From: DATBGO01 sp963840095
Lineage (GTDB): Bacteria > Actinomycetota > Actinomycetes > Streptosporangiales > Streptosporangiaceae
NCBI GenBank assembly: GCA_963840095.1
Contig: CAWIXN010000001.1
Location: 124,001 to 188,000, forward strand
Direction: 5' to 3'
Length of the DNA: 64,000 bases
Shown here: positions 39,351-48,689 of the stretch, piece after piece
Layout: each line of letters starts with the position of its first letter
How positions within the stretch are numbered: position 1 is the stretch's first letter
Position numbers and translations under genes: made by a program
Notes under the pieces: model-generated
Databases searched by the model: none
Told to the model about the DNA's origin: nothing
What the model saw: the letters and a program-made list of their open reading frames with translations, nothing else

Positions 39351-40604
39351 ATGACCGTCTCCGCCTCCGTCAGCCGCCGCAGCGCCGTCGCCACCCCCCG
39401 GGCGCCGGTCCGGGCCACTATCGCGCGGATGATCTTTTCCCGCGCCGCAGCGCTGGTCCCCGTCCGTGTGAGCTACCCCGACGGGCGCGTACTCGGCGGC
39501 GGCTCGGCGGCCTCGCCCGGGTTCCAGCTCGTCCGCCCCGCCGCCTTCTTCGCCCGGCTGGGCCGGGACGCCAAGATCGGCTTTGGCGAGGCGTACATGG
39601 CTGGCGACTGGCGCGCCGCGCCCGGCACCGACCTGGCCGACCTGCTGACGCCCTTCGCCGAACGGCTCGCCACCTTGGTCCCGGCGCCGCTGCAGAAGCT
39701 GCGGGCCGTTGTGGACACCCGCGTGCCCCGGGATCAGGAGAACACCCTCGAAGGCGCGCGCACCAACATCGAGGCTCACTACGATCTGAGCAACGACCTG
39801 TTCGCTGCCTTCCTGGACCAGACGATGACCTACTCGTCAGCGTGGTTCGACGAAAGCGAGCCCACGACGACCGCGACCCGGCTCGAGGAGGCACAGCTGC
39901 GCAAGGTCGACGGGATCCTTGATCTCGCCGGCGTCGGCAGCGGCACCCGGCTGCTGGAAATCGGCACCGGGTGGGGCACGCTCGCCATCCGCGCAGCGCA
40001 ACGAGGAGCGCAGGTGACCACCGTCACGCTCTCCCGGGAGCAGCTGGAACTCGCCCGCGAGCGGGCCGTCGCGGTCGGCGTAACCGAGCTTGTGGACGCA
40101 CGGCTGCAGGACTACCGCCAGGTCGAAGGCGAATACGACGCCATCGTCAGCGTCGAGATGATCGAGGCCGTGGGCGAAGCCTACTGGCCGGTCTTCTTCG
40201 CCACCCTGGACCGCCTGCTGGCACCGGGCGGGAAGGTGAGCATCCAGACGATCACCATGGCACATGATCGGCTCCTCGCCACCCGGAGAAGCTTCAGCTG
40301 GATCCAGAAGTACATCTTCCCCGGCGGAATCATCCCGTCCTTGCAGGCCATCGACGAAACTCTGGCGGCGCACACCACCCTGCGGGTCACCCAGCGGCGC
40401 GAGCTGCGGCCGCACTATGCCCGAACCCTGCATCTGTGGCGCGAACGCTTCATCGACCAGTGGCCGCACATCCAGGCCCAGGGCTTCACCGAGACATTCC
40501 GGCGGATGTGGGAGTTCTACCTGGCCTACGCCGAGGCCGGGTTCCGCAGCGGTTACCTGGGCGTGAGCCAGCTCCAGCTGACCCGGGAGCCGACCTGGCA
40601 CTAA
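39351..40604 (+). CDS. Cyclopropane-fatty-acyl-phospholipid synthase family methyltransferase
   Basis: 417 residues, SAM-dependent. N-terminal KIGFGEAYMAGDWRA is typical of the family; NIEAHYDLSNDLFAAFLDQTM then TYSSAWF leads into the SAM site LLEIGTGWGTLAIRAAQRGA; QKYIFPGGIIPSLQA follows. It methylates unsaturated phospholipid chains to cyclopropane or branched forms. ATG 39351 lies 2 bases after the DUF1365 stop, with AGGAAGGGG upstream. It completes the light/oxidative-stress membrane operon. Confidence 0.92.
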   Translation: MTVSASVSRRSAVATPRAPVRATIARMIFSRAAALVPVRVSYPDGRVLGGGSAASPGFQLVRPAAFFARLGRDAKIGFGEAYMAGDWRAAPGTDLADLLTPFAERLATLVPAPLQKLRAVVDTRVPRDQENTLEGARTNIEAHYDLSNDLFAAFLDQTMTYSSAWFDESEPTTTATRLEEAQLRKVDGILDLAGVGSGTRLLEIGTGWGTLAIRAAQRGAQVTTVTLSREQLELARERAVAVGVTELVDARLQDYRQVEGEYDAIVSVEMIEAVGEAYWPVFFATLDRLLAPGGKVSIQTITMAHDRLLATRRSFSWIQKYIFPGGIIPSLQAIDETLAAHTTLRVTQRRELRPHYARTLHLWRERFIDQWPHIQAQGFTETFRRMWEFYLAYAEAGFRSGYLGVSQLQLTREPTWH

Positions 40605-40636
40605 CCGGCACTAACCGGCACTGACCGGCACTGACC
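40597..40636. repeat. Four tandem 10-bp repeats across the CFA synthase stop
   Basis: Unit GGCACTAACC twice, then GGCACTGACC twice. The first unit contains the TAA stop codon, so the gene end is repeated in tandem, as at 14003-14068. Confidence 0.88.
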
Positions 40637-40687
40637 AGCGCTGTCGCCGGACCACGTCTGGAAGCACCGAGGAATTCGAGGGGAACC

Positions 40688-41116
40688 ATGAAGCTGCAGA
40701 AGACGGTCATCGCCGACAAGCCGCTGGATGCGGTGTTCGACTACCTCTCCGACTTCACCACCACGACCGACTGGGACCCGGGCACGGTGGTCACCGTGAA
40801 CCAGCACGGCGACGGGGGCGTCGGCACCACCTACCTCAACACCTCTACGTTCCTGGGCCGGCAGACCGAGCTGACCTACACCGTGCGCGAGTTCGTCCCG
40901 GGTGAGCGCATCCGGCTCTGCGGCGAGAACAAGACGGTCTCGGCCGTCGACACCATGACCTTCCGCAGCGTCGGGGCCGGTACCGAGGTGACCTACACGG
41001 CCGAGTTCACCTTCAAGGGCCCGGCTCGGCTCCTGGCCCCCCTGCTCAGGCCGGCCTTCGAGCGGCTCGGCAACCACGCGCAGACCGGCATGAGCAAAGC
41101 GCTCCATCGGCTCTGA
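40688..41116 (+). CDS. SRPBCC family protein
   Basis: 142 residues, START-like fold. MKLQKTVIADKPLDAVFDYL and FTTTTDWDPGTVVT at the start; VREFVPGERIRLCGENKTVS then YTAEFTFKGPARLLAPLLRP near the end match the polyketide_cyc2 group. It could bind a lipid or hydrophobic ligand. The ribosome binding site GAGGGGAA precedes ATG. Co-directional with the CFA synthase 83 bases upstream. Confidence 0.85.
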   Translation: MKLQKTVIADKPLDAVFDYLSDFTTTTDWDPGTVVTVNQHGDGGVGTTYLNTSTFLGRQTELTYTVREFVPGERIRLCGENKTVSAVDTMTFRSVGAGTEVTYTAEFTFKGPARLLAPLLRPAFERLGNHAQTGMSKALHRL

Positions 41117-41395
41117 CAAGCAGCACGCCGATGGCGATCGAGGCCGAACCATCCCACACCGAGGGGGCGTCCGCGATGAAGATCCCGAACGCGGCGAGCA
41201 GCGACTAGATAGCGTTCCTGGCCGTACCTGAACTGGTGCCCGGAGTCGGCCGGGCACTCGCCCTGATGAACAGAGGCGAGCAGGAACGCCTGATCGAGGG
41301 TGTCGGCGCCGGAGTGCACCGCCTCGGCCAGCATGGCGCTGGATCCGCTGAGGATCCCGGCGGCCAGCTTGGCCAGACCAGACGGTCGATTAAAC
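41117..41395 (-). pseudogene. Cation diffusion facilitator transporter remnant
   Basis: On the minus strand, LAKLAAGILSGSSAMLAEAV, HSGADTLDQAFLLASV and HQFRYGQERYL match the second-helix region of CDF transporters. After a frame change near 41207 it continues SLLAAFGIFIADAPSVWDGS and ASIAIGVLLV. Both ends of the gene are missing. The remainder of the 41117-41986 gap holds hairpin copy D and 33-bp repeats, but no other supportable gene. Confidence 0.6.
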
Positions 41396-41646
41396 CCTGC
41401 GCGGCCTGGCCGACCGCGGCGTCCTGGTCCGGACGGAGTCCGGCGGCGGGGCCGCTTTTCGAGCTCGCCAGGCGCGACTGGAGCGCGGAGCCCCGCCGCC
41501 CCGGCCGCGAAAACGGCCCGCCCGCGGCGGGCCGCTGATCACGATCGTCACTGCCGTATCTGTGATCGCTTGTGTCACCGGCGCCGCAGGAGTTGGTGGC
41601 AGAGCCGGAGAACCGGGCGTATTTCGGTGGCCGGCCGGGCTATTTT

Positions 41647-41701
41647 AAGAGATCTTGACGCTTTTTCAGCAATATCTACTGAAAAAGCGTCAAGATCTTC
41701 G
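41647..41701. repeat. Dispersed hairpin element, copy D
   Basis: A perfect 20-bp stem (41650-41669 and 41679-41698) around the loop CAATATCTA. It differs from copy A at two stem positions, both compensated on the other arm. It is the best-conserved copy. Confidence 0.85.
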
Positions 41702-41777
41702 AGTATCACCCAGCTGCTGGGGCTGGCGGCACTGCTGTGGCCAGTGTGACTCGACCCCGAGGCGCCGCCGACCTCGG

Positions 41778-41876
41778 CTGCCGGCGTCGGCTGGCTGGCT
41801 CCCGGGGTGGCTGCCGGCGTCGGCTGGCTGGCTCCCGGGGTGGCTGCCGGCGTCGCCTGGGCGGCTCCCGGGGTGC
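41778..41876. repeat. Three tandem 33-bp repeats upstream of fdhA
   Basis: Units at 41778-41810 and 41811-41843 are identical; the third at 41844-41876 differs slightly. They end 110 bases before the fdhA start. No coding role is apparent. Confidence 0.85.
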
Positions 41877-41986
41877 TCCCGGCTTCGGCGCCGGCTGCCG
41901 AGCGGGACCCTGCAAGCACGTCGAGCAACCGGCCCGCTTACAGTCATATATGCAGCCAGCCCGGTGGAAGCGAGGGAGGCGCAAAG

Positions 41987-44900
41987 GTGGGTGCGCGGTC
42001 CTGGATTGACGGGTGGCCGGTCTACCGGCAGCTGACCGGGCCGGACCGCCTGGGACTCGGTGCGGCAGCCAAGAGCGGCCGCACCGAGCGGCTCACGCCG
42101 CGGACGGCCACTGCCGACAAGGTCGTCAAGTCCATCTGCCCCTATTGCGCCGTGGGCTGCGGGCAGCAGGTCTTCGTGCAAGAGGGCCAGGTCACCCAGA
42201 TCGAGGGAGACCCGGACTCGCCGGTCAGCCGGGGCCGGCTCTGTCCCAAGGGCTCGGCCAGCCTGCAGCTGACCACCGGCCAGGCCCGCCAGTACCAGGT
42301 GCTGTACCGCAGGCCCGGCGGGACGCAGTTCGAGCACCTGGCCCTCGACACCGCGATGGACATGATCGCTGACCGGGTCATCGAGGCCCGCAAGGCCGGC
42401 TGGCAGTGGGAGCACGAGGGCCGGCGCACCCGGCGCACCATGGGCTTTGCCAGCCTTGGCGGCGCGACCCTGGACAACGAAGAAAACTACCTGATCAAGA
42501 AGCTGTATACAGCGCTCGGAGCCATCCAGATCGAGAACCAGGCCCGGATATGACACTCCTCCACAGTCCCCGGTCTGGGGACTAGCTTCGGTCGTGGCGG
42601 TGCCACGACGTTCCAGCAGGACCTGCAGAACGCCGACTGCATCCTGATCGAGGGCTCGAACATGGCCGAGGCCCACCCGGTCGGCTTCCAGTGGGTGATG
42701 GAGGCCAAGGCCCGGGGCGCGAAGGTGATTCACGTCGACCCCAGGTTCAGCCGGACCAGCGCGCTCGCGGACCTGCATGTGCCGATCCGGGCCGGCGCCG
42801 ACATCGCGTTCGTCGGCGGCCTGATCAACTACGTGCTGCGGAACGAGAAGTACTTCCGCGACTACGTGGTCGCCTACACCAACGCGTCGGTGATCCTTAC
42901 CGAGGATTTCATCGACACCGAGGACCTCGACGGCGTGTTCTCCGGATTCGACCGCGAGCAGCGCGCGTACGACTCGCAGACCTGGCGCTACCAGGGCGGC
43001 GAGGTCCGGCCCGCCAGCGGGCAGCGCGGCGTCGGCGCGACCCGGCGCAAGCTGGTGCAGCAGTCGGCCCGCGGCGAGGCACATGGCTCCGGCGGGGCCG
43101 ACGCGCATCCCGAGCCGGACACCGACGAGACGCTGCAGCATCCGCGGTGCGTGTTCCAGGTCCTGCGACGGCACTTCGCCAGGTACACGCCGGAGATGGT
43201 CGCGCAGGTCGCCGGGGTGCCCGAGGAACTGTTCACCCAGGTGTGCGAGCTGATCACGGAGAACTCGGGCCGCGAGAAGACCACCGCGTTCGTCTACAGC
43301 CTGGGCTGGACCCAGCACACGGTGGGCGTCCAGTACATCCGCACCGCGGCGATCCTGCAGGCGCTGCTCGGCAACATGGGCCGCCCGGGCGGCGGCATCC
43401 TGGCCTTGCGCGGGCACGCCTCCATTCAGGGCTCCACCGACATACCGACCCTGTTCGACCTGCTGCCCGGCTACCTGCCGATGCCGCACGCGCACAGCAA
43501 TGACGACCTCGACAGCTACGTCGAGGCCGAGAGCGTGGTGAACGGCTTCTGGGCCAACACCCGCGACTACCTGGTCAGCCTGCTCAAGGCCTGGTGGGGC
43601 GACGCGGCGACGGCCGGCAACGATTTCTGCTACGACTACCTGCCCCGGCTGACCGGCAGTCACAGTACATACGAAACGGTTATCGCCCAGCTGGACGGCC
43701 TCTGCAAAGGCTACTTCATCTACGGGCAGAACCCGGCGGTCGGCTCGGCCAACGCTCGCATGCAGCGGCTGGGCATGGCGAACCTGGACTGGCTGGTCGT
43801 GCGGGACTTCGTGCTGATCGAGAGCGCCACCTGGTGGAAGGACGGCCCCGAGATCGAGACCAGGGAGCTGCGCACCGAGGACATCAAGACCGAGGTGTTT
43901 TTCCTGCCCGCGGCGGCGCACACCGAGAAGAGCGGGAGCTTCACCAACACCCAGCGGATGCTGCAGTGGCACCACGAGGCAGTGGAGCCCGCCGGGGACG
44001 CGCGCAGCGACCTGTGGTTCATCTATCACCTGGGCCGGCGGATCAGGCAGAAGCTGGCGGCGGCCGCCGCCGCCCCGGGCACCGGGCTGGCCGCCGACGC
44101 CGATATGGACCGGCCGGTCCTGGATCTGACCTGGGACTACCCGGTGAAGGGCGCGCTGGACGAGCCGGACGCCGATGCGGTCCTGGCCGAGGTCAACGGG
44201 TGGGACGCCGAGGGCAAGCCGCTGTCGTCCTATACGCAGCTGGCCTCCGACGGATCCACCGCGTGCGGCTGCTGGATCTATTGCGGCGTCCGGGCCGACG
44301 GGGTCAACCAGGCGGCCCGCCGCAAGCCGGGCAGCGAGCAGAGCTGGGTCGCCCCCGAGTGGGGCTGGGCCTGGCCAGCGAACCGGCGGGTGCTTTACAA
44401 CCGGGCGTCGGCCGACCCGGACGGCAGGCCGTGGAGCGAGCGCAAGGCGCTGGTGTGGTGGGACGGCCAGAGCGGCAAGTGGACCGGGCACGACATACCC
44501 GATTTCGTGGCCGACCGGCCGCCCTCCTACCGGCCGCCGGCGGGCGCCACCGGGGTGGAGGCGATCTCCGGGGTCGACCCGTTCATCATGCAGGCGGATG
44601 GCAAGGCGTGGCTGTTCGCCCCGGCGGGACTGCTGGACGGCCCGCTGCCCGCGCACTATGAGCCGCAGGAGTCCCCGCTGCCGAACCTCCTCTACGGCCA
44701 GCAGCACAACCCGATCCGGGAGATCATCAGGCACTCCGAAGACCGGTTCCAGCCCAGCGGCGCTGAACCCGGGTCGCAGGTGTTCCCCTATGTGGTGACG
44801 ACCTACCGGCTAACTGAGCACCACACCGCCGGCGGGATGTCGCGTTTTCTGCCCTATCTCGCCGAACTGCAGCCCGAGATGTTCTGCGAGGTATCACCCG

Positions 44901-45259
44901 AGCTGGCGGCCGAGCGGGGGCTTGAGCACCTGGGGTGGGCGACCATCATCTCGGCGCGCAGCGCGATCGAGGCGCGGGTGATGGTGACCAGGCGGATGAC
45001 CCCGCTGGAGGCCGGCGGCAGGCGGCTGCACCAGATCGGGCTGCCGTGGCACTGGGGGCCGAACGGTTACACCACCGGGGACGCTGCCAACGAGCTTTCG
45101 CACCTGTCCCTGGACCCGAACGTGCACATCCAGGAGGTCAAGGCGCTGGCCTGCGACATCAGGCCCGGGCGGCGGCCGCGCGGACCTGCGCTGCGGGCGC
45201 TGGTCCGGGAGTACGCCGAGCGCGCCGGGATCACCAGCGAGACCGGGACGGAGGCGTGA
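41987..45259 (+). CDS. fdhA: Formate dehydrogenase catalytic subunit, selenocysteine-containing
   Basis: 1090 residues when the in-frame TGA at 42551-42553 is read as selenocysteine (residue 189). The N-terminal 4Fe-4S motif uses C51, C54, C58 and C86 (CPYCAVGCGQQ then GRLCPKGS). Just after the TGA comes HSSTVPGLGTSFGRGGATTF, aligning with the U-H-x-x-T-V of FdnG/FdoG. Later motifs are GSNMAEAHPVGFQWVMEAKA, TAAILQALLGNMGRPGGGIL and the C-terminal NELSHLSLDPNVHIQEVKAL. The GTG start at 41987 follows GAGGGAGG. No Tat signal is seen, unlike E. coli FdnG/FdoG, suggesting a cytoplasmic active site. It oxidises formate to CO2. Confidence 0.88.
42551..42583 (+). promoter_or_regulatory. Selenocysteine UGA codon with bacterial SECIS hairpin
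   Basis: Eleven bases after TGA there is a stem AGTCCCC/GGGGACT (42565-42571 and 42577-42583) with loop GGTCT. E. coli fdhF has its minimal SECIS at the same 11-base distance with the same GGUCU loop. The downstream frame remains open in phase to 45259. Confidence 0.88.
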
Positions 45260-45260
45260 G

Positions 45261-46313
45261 ATGACCGCCCAATCGGCGCGCCCGGCGGGGACTACCGCGG
45301 GTTCTGCGGCTGGCCTGGATCCGGTGGCTGGCCTGGGCCTGGCCGGAGGGCTCGACCCGGCGGCCCGGGCCGGGTATCCGGAGCATCCGCCGCGGATGGG
45401 ATTCTTCACCGATACCTCGGTCTGCATCGGCTGCAAGGCCTGCGAGGTGGCCTGCAAGGAATGGAACTCGGTGCCCGAGGACGGGCTGACGCTGACCGGA
45501 ATGTCGTACGACAACACCGGCAGCCTGAACGCGTCGACCTGGCGGCATGTCGCGTTCATCGAGCAGATCGGCAGGCCCGGCGAGCTACCGCCGCTGCCGG
45601 GCGCCGGGTCGGCCCGCTCCGGGCCTGACGGTTCCGGGTCTGACGGTTCCGGGTCTGAGGCCTTCGGGCCCGACGGCATGGGGCTGGACGGTTCCGGACC
45701 GGACGGTTCCGGAGCGGGTGGTGCCGGGCCAGGCGGATCCCGCTGGCTGATGTCCAGCGACGTGTGCAAGCACTGCACCGAGGCGGCCTGCCTGGACGTC
45801 TGCCCGACCGGCGCGCTGATGCGTACTGAGTTCGGCACCGTCGTCGTCCAGCAGGACATCTGCAACGGGTGTGGCTACTGCGTTTCCGCGTGCCCGTTCG
45901 GGGTCATCGACCGCAGGGAGGACGACGGCCGCGCGTTCAAGTGCACGCTCTGCTACGACCGGCTCGGCGTAGGGCTCGAGCCTGCCTGCGCGAAGGCGTG
46001 CCCGACCGACTCGATTCAGTTCGGCCCAGTCGACGAACTGCGGGAACGCGCCGAGCAGCGGGTCACCCAGCTGCGGGACGCCGGGATCGCTGGGGCGCGG
46101 CTGTACGGCGAGGATCCGGGGGACGGCGTCGGCGGCGCGGGCGCGTTCTTCCTGCTGCTCGATGAGCCCGAGGTGTACGGACTGCCGCCGGATCCGGTCG
46201 TCACTACCAGGAACCTGCCGCGGATGTGGCGTCACGTGGCCACCGCGGGCGCCGCGCTGGTGGCCGGGGCACTGGCCGCCTACCTGGGCAGCGGTCCCGG
46301 GGGCCGGTCATGA
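45261..46313 (+). CDS. fdhB: Formate dehydrogenase iron-sulfur subunit
   Basis: 350 residues. Four ferredoxin-type clusters are evident: CIGCKACEVACKEWN, CKHCTEAACLDVCPTGA, CNGCGYCVSACPFG and KCTLCYDRL...CAKACPTDS. A Gly/Ser/Asp-rich low-complexity insertion (about residues 118-155) is unusual for the family. A C-terminal hydrophobic anchor (AGAALVAGALAAYLG) follows. It passes electrons from FdhA to the membrane subunit. ATG 45261 lies just after the fdhA stop with GGAGGCGTGAG upstream; its stop overlaps the next start. Confidence 0.92.
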   Translation: MTAQSARPAGTTAGSAAGLDPVAGLGLAGGLDPAARAGYPEHPPRMGFFTDTSVCIGCKACEVACKEWNSVPEDGLTLTGMSYDNTGSLNASTWRHVAFIEQIGRPGELPPLPGAGSARSGPDGSGSDGSGSEAFGPDGMGLDGSGPDGSGAGGAGPGGSRWLMSSDVCKHCTEAACLDVCPTGALMRTEFGTVVVQQDICNGCGYCVSACPFGVIDRREDDGRAFKCTLCYDRLGVGLEPACAKACPTDSIQFGPVDELRERAEQRVTQLRDAGIAGARLYGEDPGDGVGGAGAFFLLLDEPEVYGLPPDPVVTTRNLPRMWRHVATAGAALVAGALAAYLGSGPGGRS

Positions 46314-47557
46314 GCGGCGGCCCGGACGGCGGATCGCGGGGCCGGGCAGCGGCGGCGCGGGCCGGGGCAGAAGCGATGCGGAGCCGAGCGGAATCCGTGC
46401 GGGGCCGGGCGGCTTCCGTGCGGGGCCGGGCGGCTTCCGTGCGGGGCCGGGCGGCTTCCGTGCGGGGCCGGGCGGAATCCCTGCCAGGCCAGGCGGAATC
46501 CGTGCGGGGGCGGGCGGAACCAGGACGAGGCTGGGCGGAAGCAGTACGAGGCCGCTGGCGCGCTAAGGGCCCGGGCGCTGAGCGGCCGGTTGTCCCGCGC
46601 GCAGAATTCCGCTCCTATTACGGCCGGCCGGTGCTCAAGGAACCCGTATGGCAGGCGCCTGATATCGCCGGTTACCTGTTTCTTGGCGGCCTGGCCGGCG
46701 CGTCCTCGCTGCTCGGCGCCTTCGCCCAGCTCGCGGGCAACCGCCCGCTTTCGAGGGCGGCCAAGGTCACGGCGGCCGGTGCGATCAGCCTGTCCGCGGC
46801 CGCGCTCGTCCACGACCTTGGGCGGCCGGCCCGCTTCGTGAACATGTTGCGGGTGCTCAAGGTCACCTCTCCGATGAGCGTCGGGTCCTGGCTGCTGGCC
46901 GGCTACAGTCCCGCCGCGGGAGCCGCGGCGGCGTGCGCGGTGACCGGTCGGCTGCCCAGGGTCGGCACCGCCGCCACCATCGGGGCAGCGGCGCTGGCTC
47001 CTGGCATCGCGACGTACACCGCGGCGCTGATTTGCGACACGGCTGTGCCCGCCTGGCATGAGGGCCACCGCGAGATGCCCTATGTGTTCGCGGGCTCGGC
47101 CGCTACGGCGGCCGGAGGCCTGGGCATGCTGGTCGTGCCGACCGTGCACTCGGGGCAGGCGATCAGGTTCGCGGTACTGGGAGCGGCGGCCGAGCTCACC
47201 GCGAAGAACCTGCTGGTGCGCCGCCTCGGTGAGATAGCGGAGCCGTATCAGATCGGTCGGGCCGGCACGTTGCTGCAGGCTGGCGAGATATGCACCGCGG
47301 CTGGGCTGGCCGGAGCGGTCCTGGCCGGACGCAGCCGCACGCTGGCGGTGCTCTCCGGCGCCGCGCTCGTGACCGCCTCGGCCCTGACCAGGTTCGGCAT
47401 CTTCGAGGCGGGCCGCGTCTCCGCACGGGACCCGAAGTACACCATCGGCCCACAACGCGAGCGCCTGCGCGAGCGCGCCGTCGCGGCGCCCCGCCCCGAC
47501 CAACCCGTCGGCCCCGGCGCGCCGACCCCCACAGACGGCACGGGTCGCCTCGGCTAA
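46310..47557 (+). CDS. NrfD/PsrC-type membrane subunit of formate dehydrogenase
   Basis: 415 residues. About the first 80 are a repeated Arg/Ala/Gly heptapeptide (VRGRAAS). After EFRSYYGRPVLKEPVWQAPD come eight or so hydrophobic helices (AGYLFLGGLAGASSLLGAFA, then LSAAALVHDLGRPARFVNML), typical of NrfD-like quinone-reactive membrane proteins. It replaces FdhI cytochrome b and probably delivers electrons to quinone. ATG overlaps the fdhB stop (ATGA). The N-terminal repeat tail should face the cytoplasm. Confidence 0.86.
   Translation: MSGGPDGGSRGRAAAARAGAEAMRSRAESVRGRAASVRGRAASVRGRAASVRGRAESLPGQAESVRGRAEPGRGWAEAVRGRWRAKGPGAERPVVPRAEFRSYYGRPVLKEPVWQAPDIAGYLFLGGLAGASSLLGAFAQLAGNRPLSRAAKVTAAGAISLSAAALVHDLGRPARFVNMLRVLKVTSPMSVGSWLLAGYSPAAGAAAACAVTGRLPRVGTAATIGAAALAPGIATYTAALICDTAVPAWHEGHREMPYVFAGSAATAAGGLGMLVVPTVHSGQAIRFAVLGAAAELTAKNLLVRRLGEIAEPYQIGRAGTLLQAGEICTAAGLAGAVLAGRSRTLAVLSGAALVTASALTRFGIFEAGRVSARDPKYTIGPQRERLRERAVAAPRPDQPVGPGAPTPTDGTGRLG
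46394..46477. repeat. 21-bp tandem repeats in the NrfD-type gene
   Basis: Four units of 21 bases (TCCGTGCGGGGCCGGGCGGC plus one base), with degenerate copies to about 46540, encode the Arg-rich heptad tail. Confidence 0.88.
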
Positions 47558-48102
47558 GCCGCCGCGGACTCTGGCGCCGGCCCCGACCGGTGCTTCGGGC
47601 GGCAGGTGCTACGGGTGGGCCTGGCCGCGGGCTGGGCCATGGGCTGATGGCGGTCAAACGCGCGGCACCCCGATCCGCGTTGCTGCTCGGGTAGTGCGGG
47701 GCCGCGCTGGGGGCGAGGCCATTGCACGCTGCTGGCCCGGGCAATGGCGCACGATGACCCGGGGCTGCCGTTATCGCCACTGGTACGCTTTGTGACCGTA
47801 GGTAGCGGCGGGCGGGCAGCGCGCCCAGGGGTGACAGGAGGGAGGCCTTCGGTCGGCCAGCCGGTAATGCTGTCAGGGTCCAGCCGTCACGATCACGGAG
47901 GCCTTTGAGCCGCCTTTTCGCGTGCGGTCGGCCGCGCGCTCCCTTTATCGCCTGATTTCCTTAAGCATCTGGTCAGCCTTCCCGCGAATTCTGCATAGTG
48001 CGCTGTGTTGGGGACAGTAGTGCTGGAGGGCTGTGTGTACTGGCCGGCGTGTGGGTTCGTTCTTCGGCTTGGGTGCGGGCGGGGCGGTGGCCGGGATCGG
48101 TG
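47558..48102. other. 545-base gene-free stretch
   Basis: It lies between the formate dehydrogenase operon and the MarR gene. Possible hairpins are present (for example GGAGGC/GCCGCC followed by TTTT near 47897-47915), but no open frame with family features and no RNA gene that I can recognise. A selC gene was looked for and not found. Confidence 0.4.
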
Positions 48103-48612
48103 ATGTGGCTGATGGGATTTGAGATGGCTGGGCGCTCGGGGAACGGCGAGCTGGATGTGGGTTCGGCGGAGTCGGGGCTGAGTGTGCTGCTGGAGGCGTG
48201 TGAGCGGGCGGTGGAGGAGGTCGGGGCTGCGGTGCCGCCGGTGCAGTTGCGGGCGTTGCTGGTGATTGACCGGGCGGGGAGCTTGAATCTGAGCCGGCTG
48301 GCGGGGTTGCTGGGGGCGTCGGCGTCGGCGGCGAGCCGGTTGTGTGACCGGATGCAGGCGGCGGGTCTGGTGTCGCGGGACCGGGCGGTGGTGAGCCGGC
48401 GGGAGATTGTGGTGGTGCCGACGGAGTCGGGGCGGCGGCTGGCGGAGTGGGTGCGGGGGCGGCGGCGGGCGGCGCTTGGGGGTTTGCTGGCGGGGATGTC
48501 GGCGGAGGGGCGTGCGGCGCTGGCGCGGGGGCTGGGGGAGCTGGCCGATGGCGGGACGGCCGGGATGGGTGATGGCGGCTGTGGCCAGGCCGGAGCCCCG
48601 GGGCTCCGATAG
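48103..48612 (+). CDS. MarR family transcriptional regulator
   Basis: About 169 residues. The winged-helix core reads VPPVQLRALLVIDRAGSLNL, then SRLAGLLGASASAASRLCDR and MQAAGLVSRDRAVVSRREIV, VVPTESGRRLAEWV. Start uncertain (ATG 48103 or 48124; an upstream GTG at 47998 is unlikely). The coding strand is very G-rich compared with neighbours, resembling the sigma remnant at 51404. Target unknown. Confidence 0.8.
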   Translation: MWLMGFEMAGRSGNGELDVGSAESGLSVLLEACERAVEEVGAAVPPVQLRALLVIDRAGSLNLSRLAGLLGASASAASRLCDRMQAAGLVSRDRAVVSRREIVVVPTESGRRLAEWVRGRRRAALGGLLAGMSAEGRAALARGLGELADGGTAGMGDGGCGQAGAPGLR

Positions 48613-48689
48613 TCCGCTGCCTGGCGCGGGCCTGGTTTGTGTCAGCGGGCCTGGTTTGTGCCAGCAGGCGCCTGGCTTGTGGCCGTCGC

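Noticed and set aside
41396..41640. A plus-strand fragment (RGLADRGVLVRTESGGGAAF type)
   Set aside because: Loosely reminiscent of actinobacterial membrane-protein families, but too short and without conserved residues.
41690..44734. A 1014-codon open frame on the minus strand opposite the formate dehydrogenase
   Set aside because: It is antisense to a gene with clear motifs, is His/Arg/Gly/Val-rich without family signatures, and reflects GC-rich third-position bias.
42554..45259. Formate dehydrogenase as a pseudogene split by a stop codon
   Set aside because: The TGA is at the conserved selenocysteine position with a SECIS-like hairpin, and both halves are in the same frame.
47760..47920. 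Possible riboswitch or selC gene in the gap after the formate dehydrogenase operon
   Set aside because: Some GC-rich stems and a GCCACTGG word were seen, but no complete riboswitch core or tRNA cloverleaf could be assembled.
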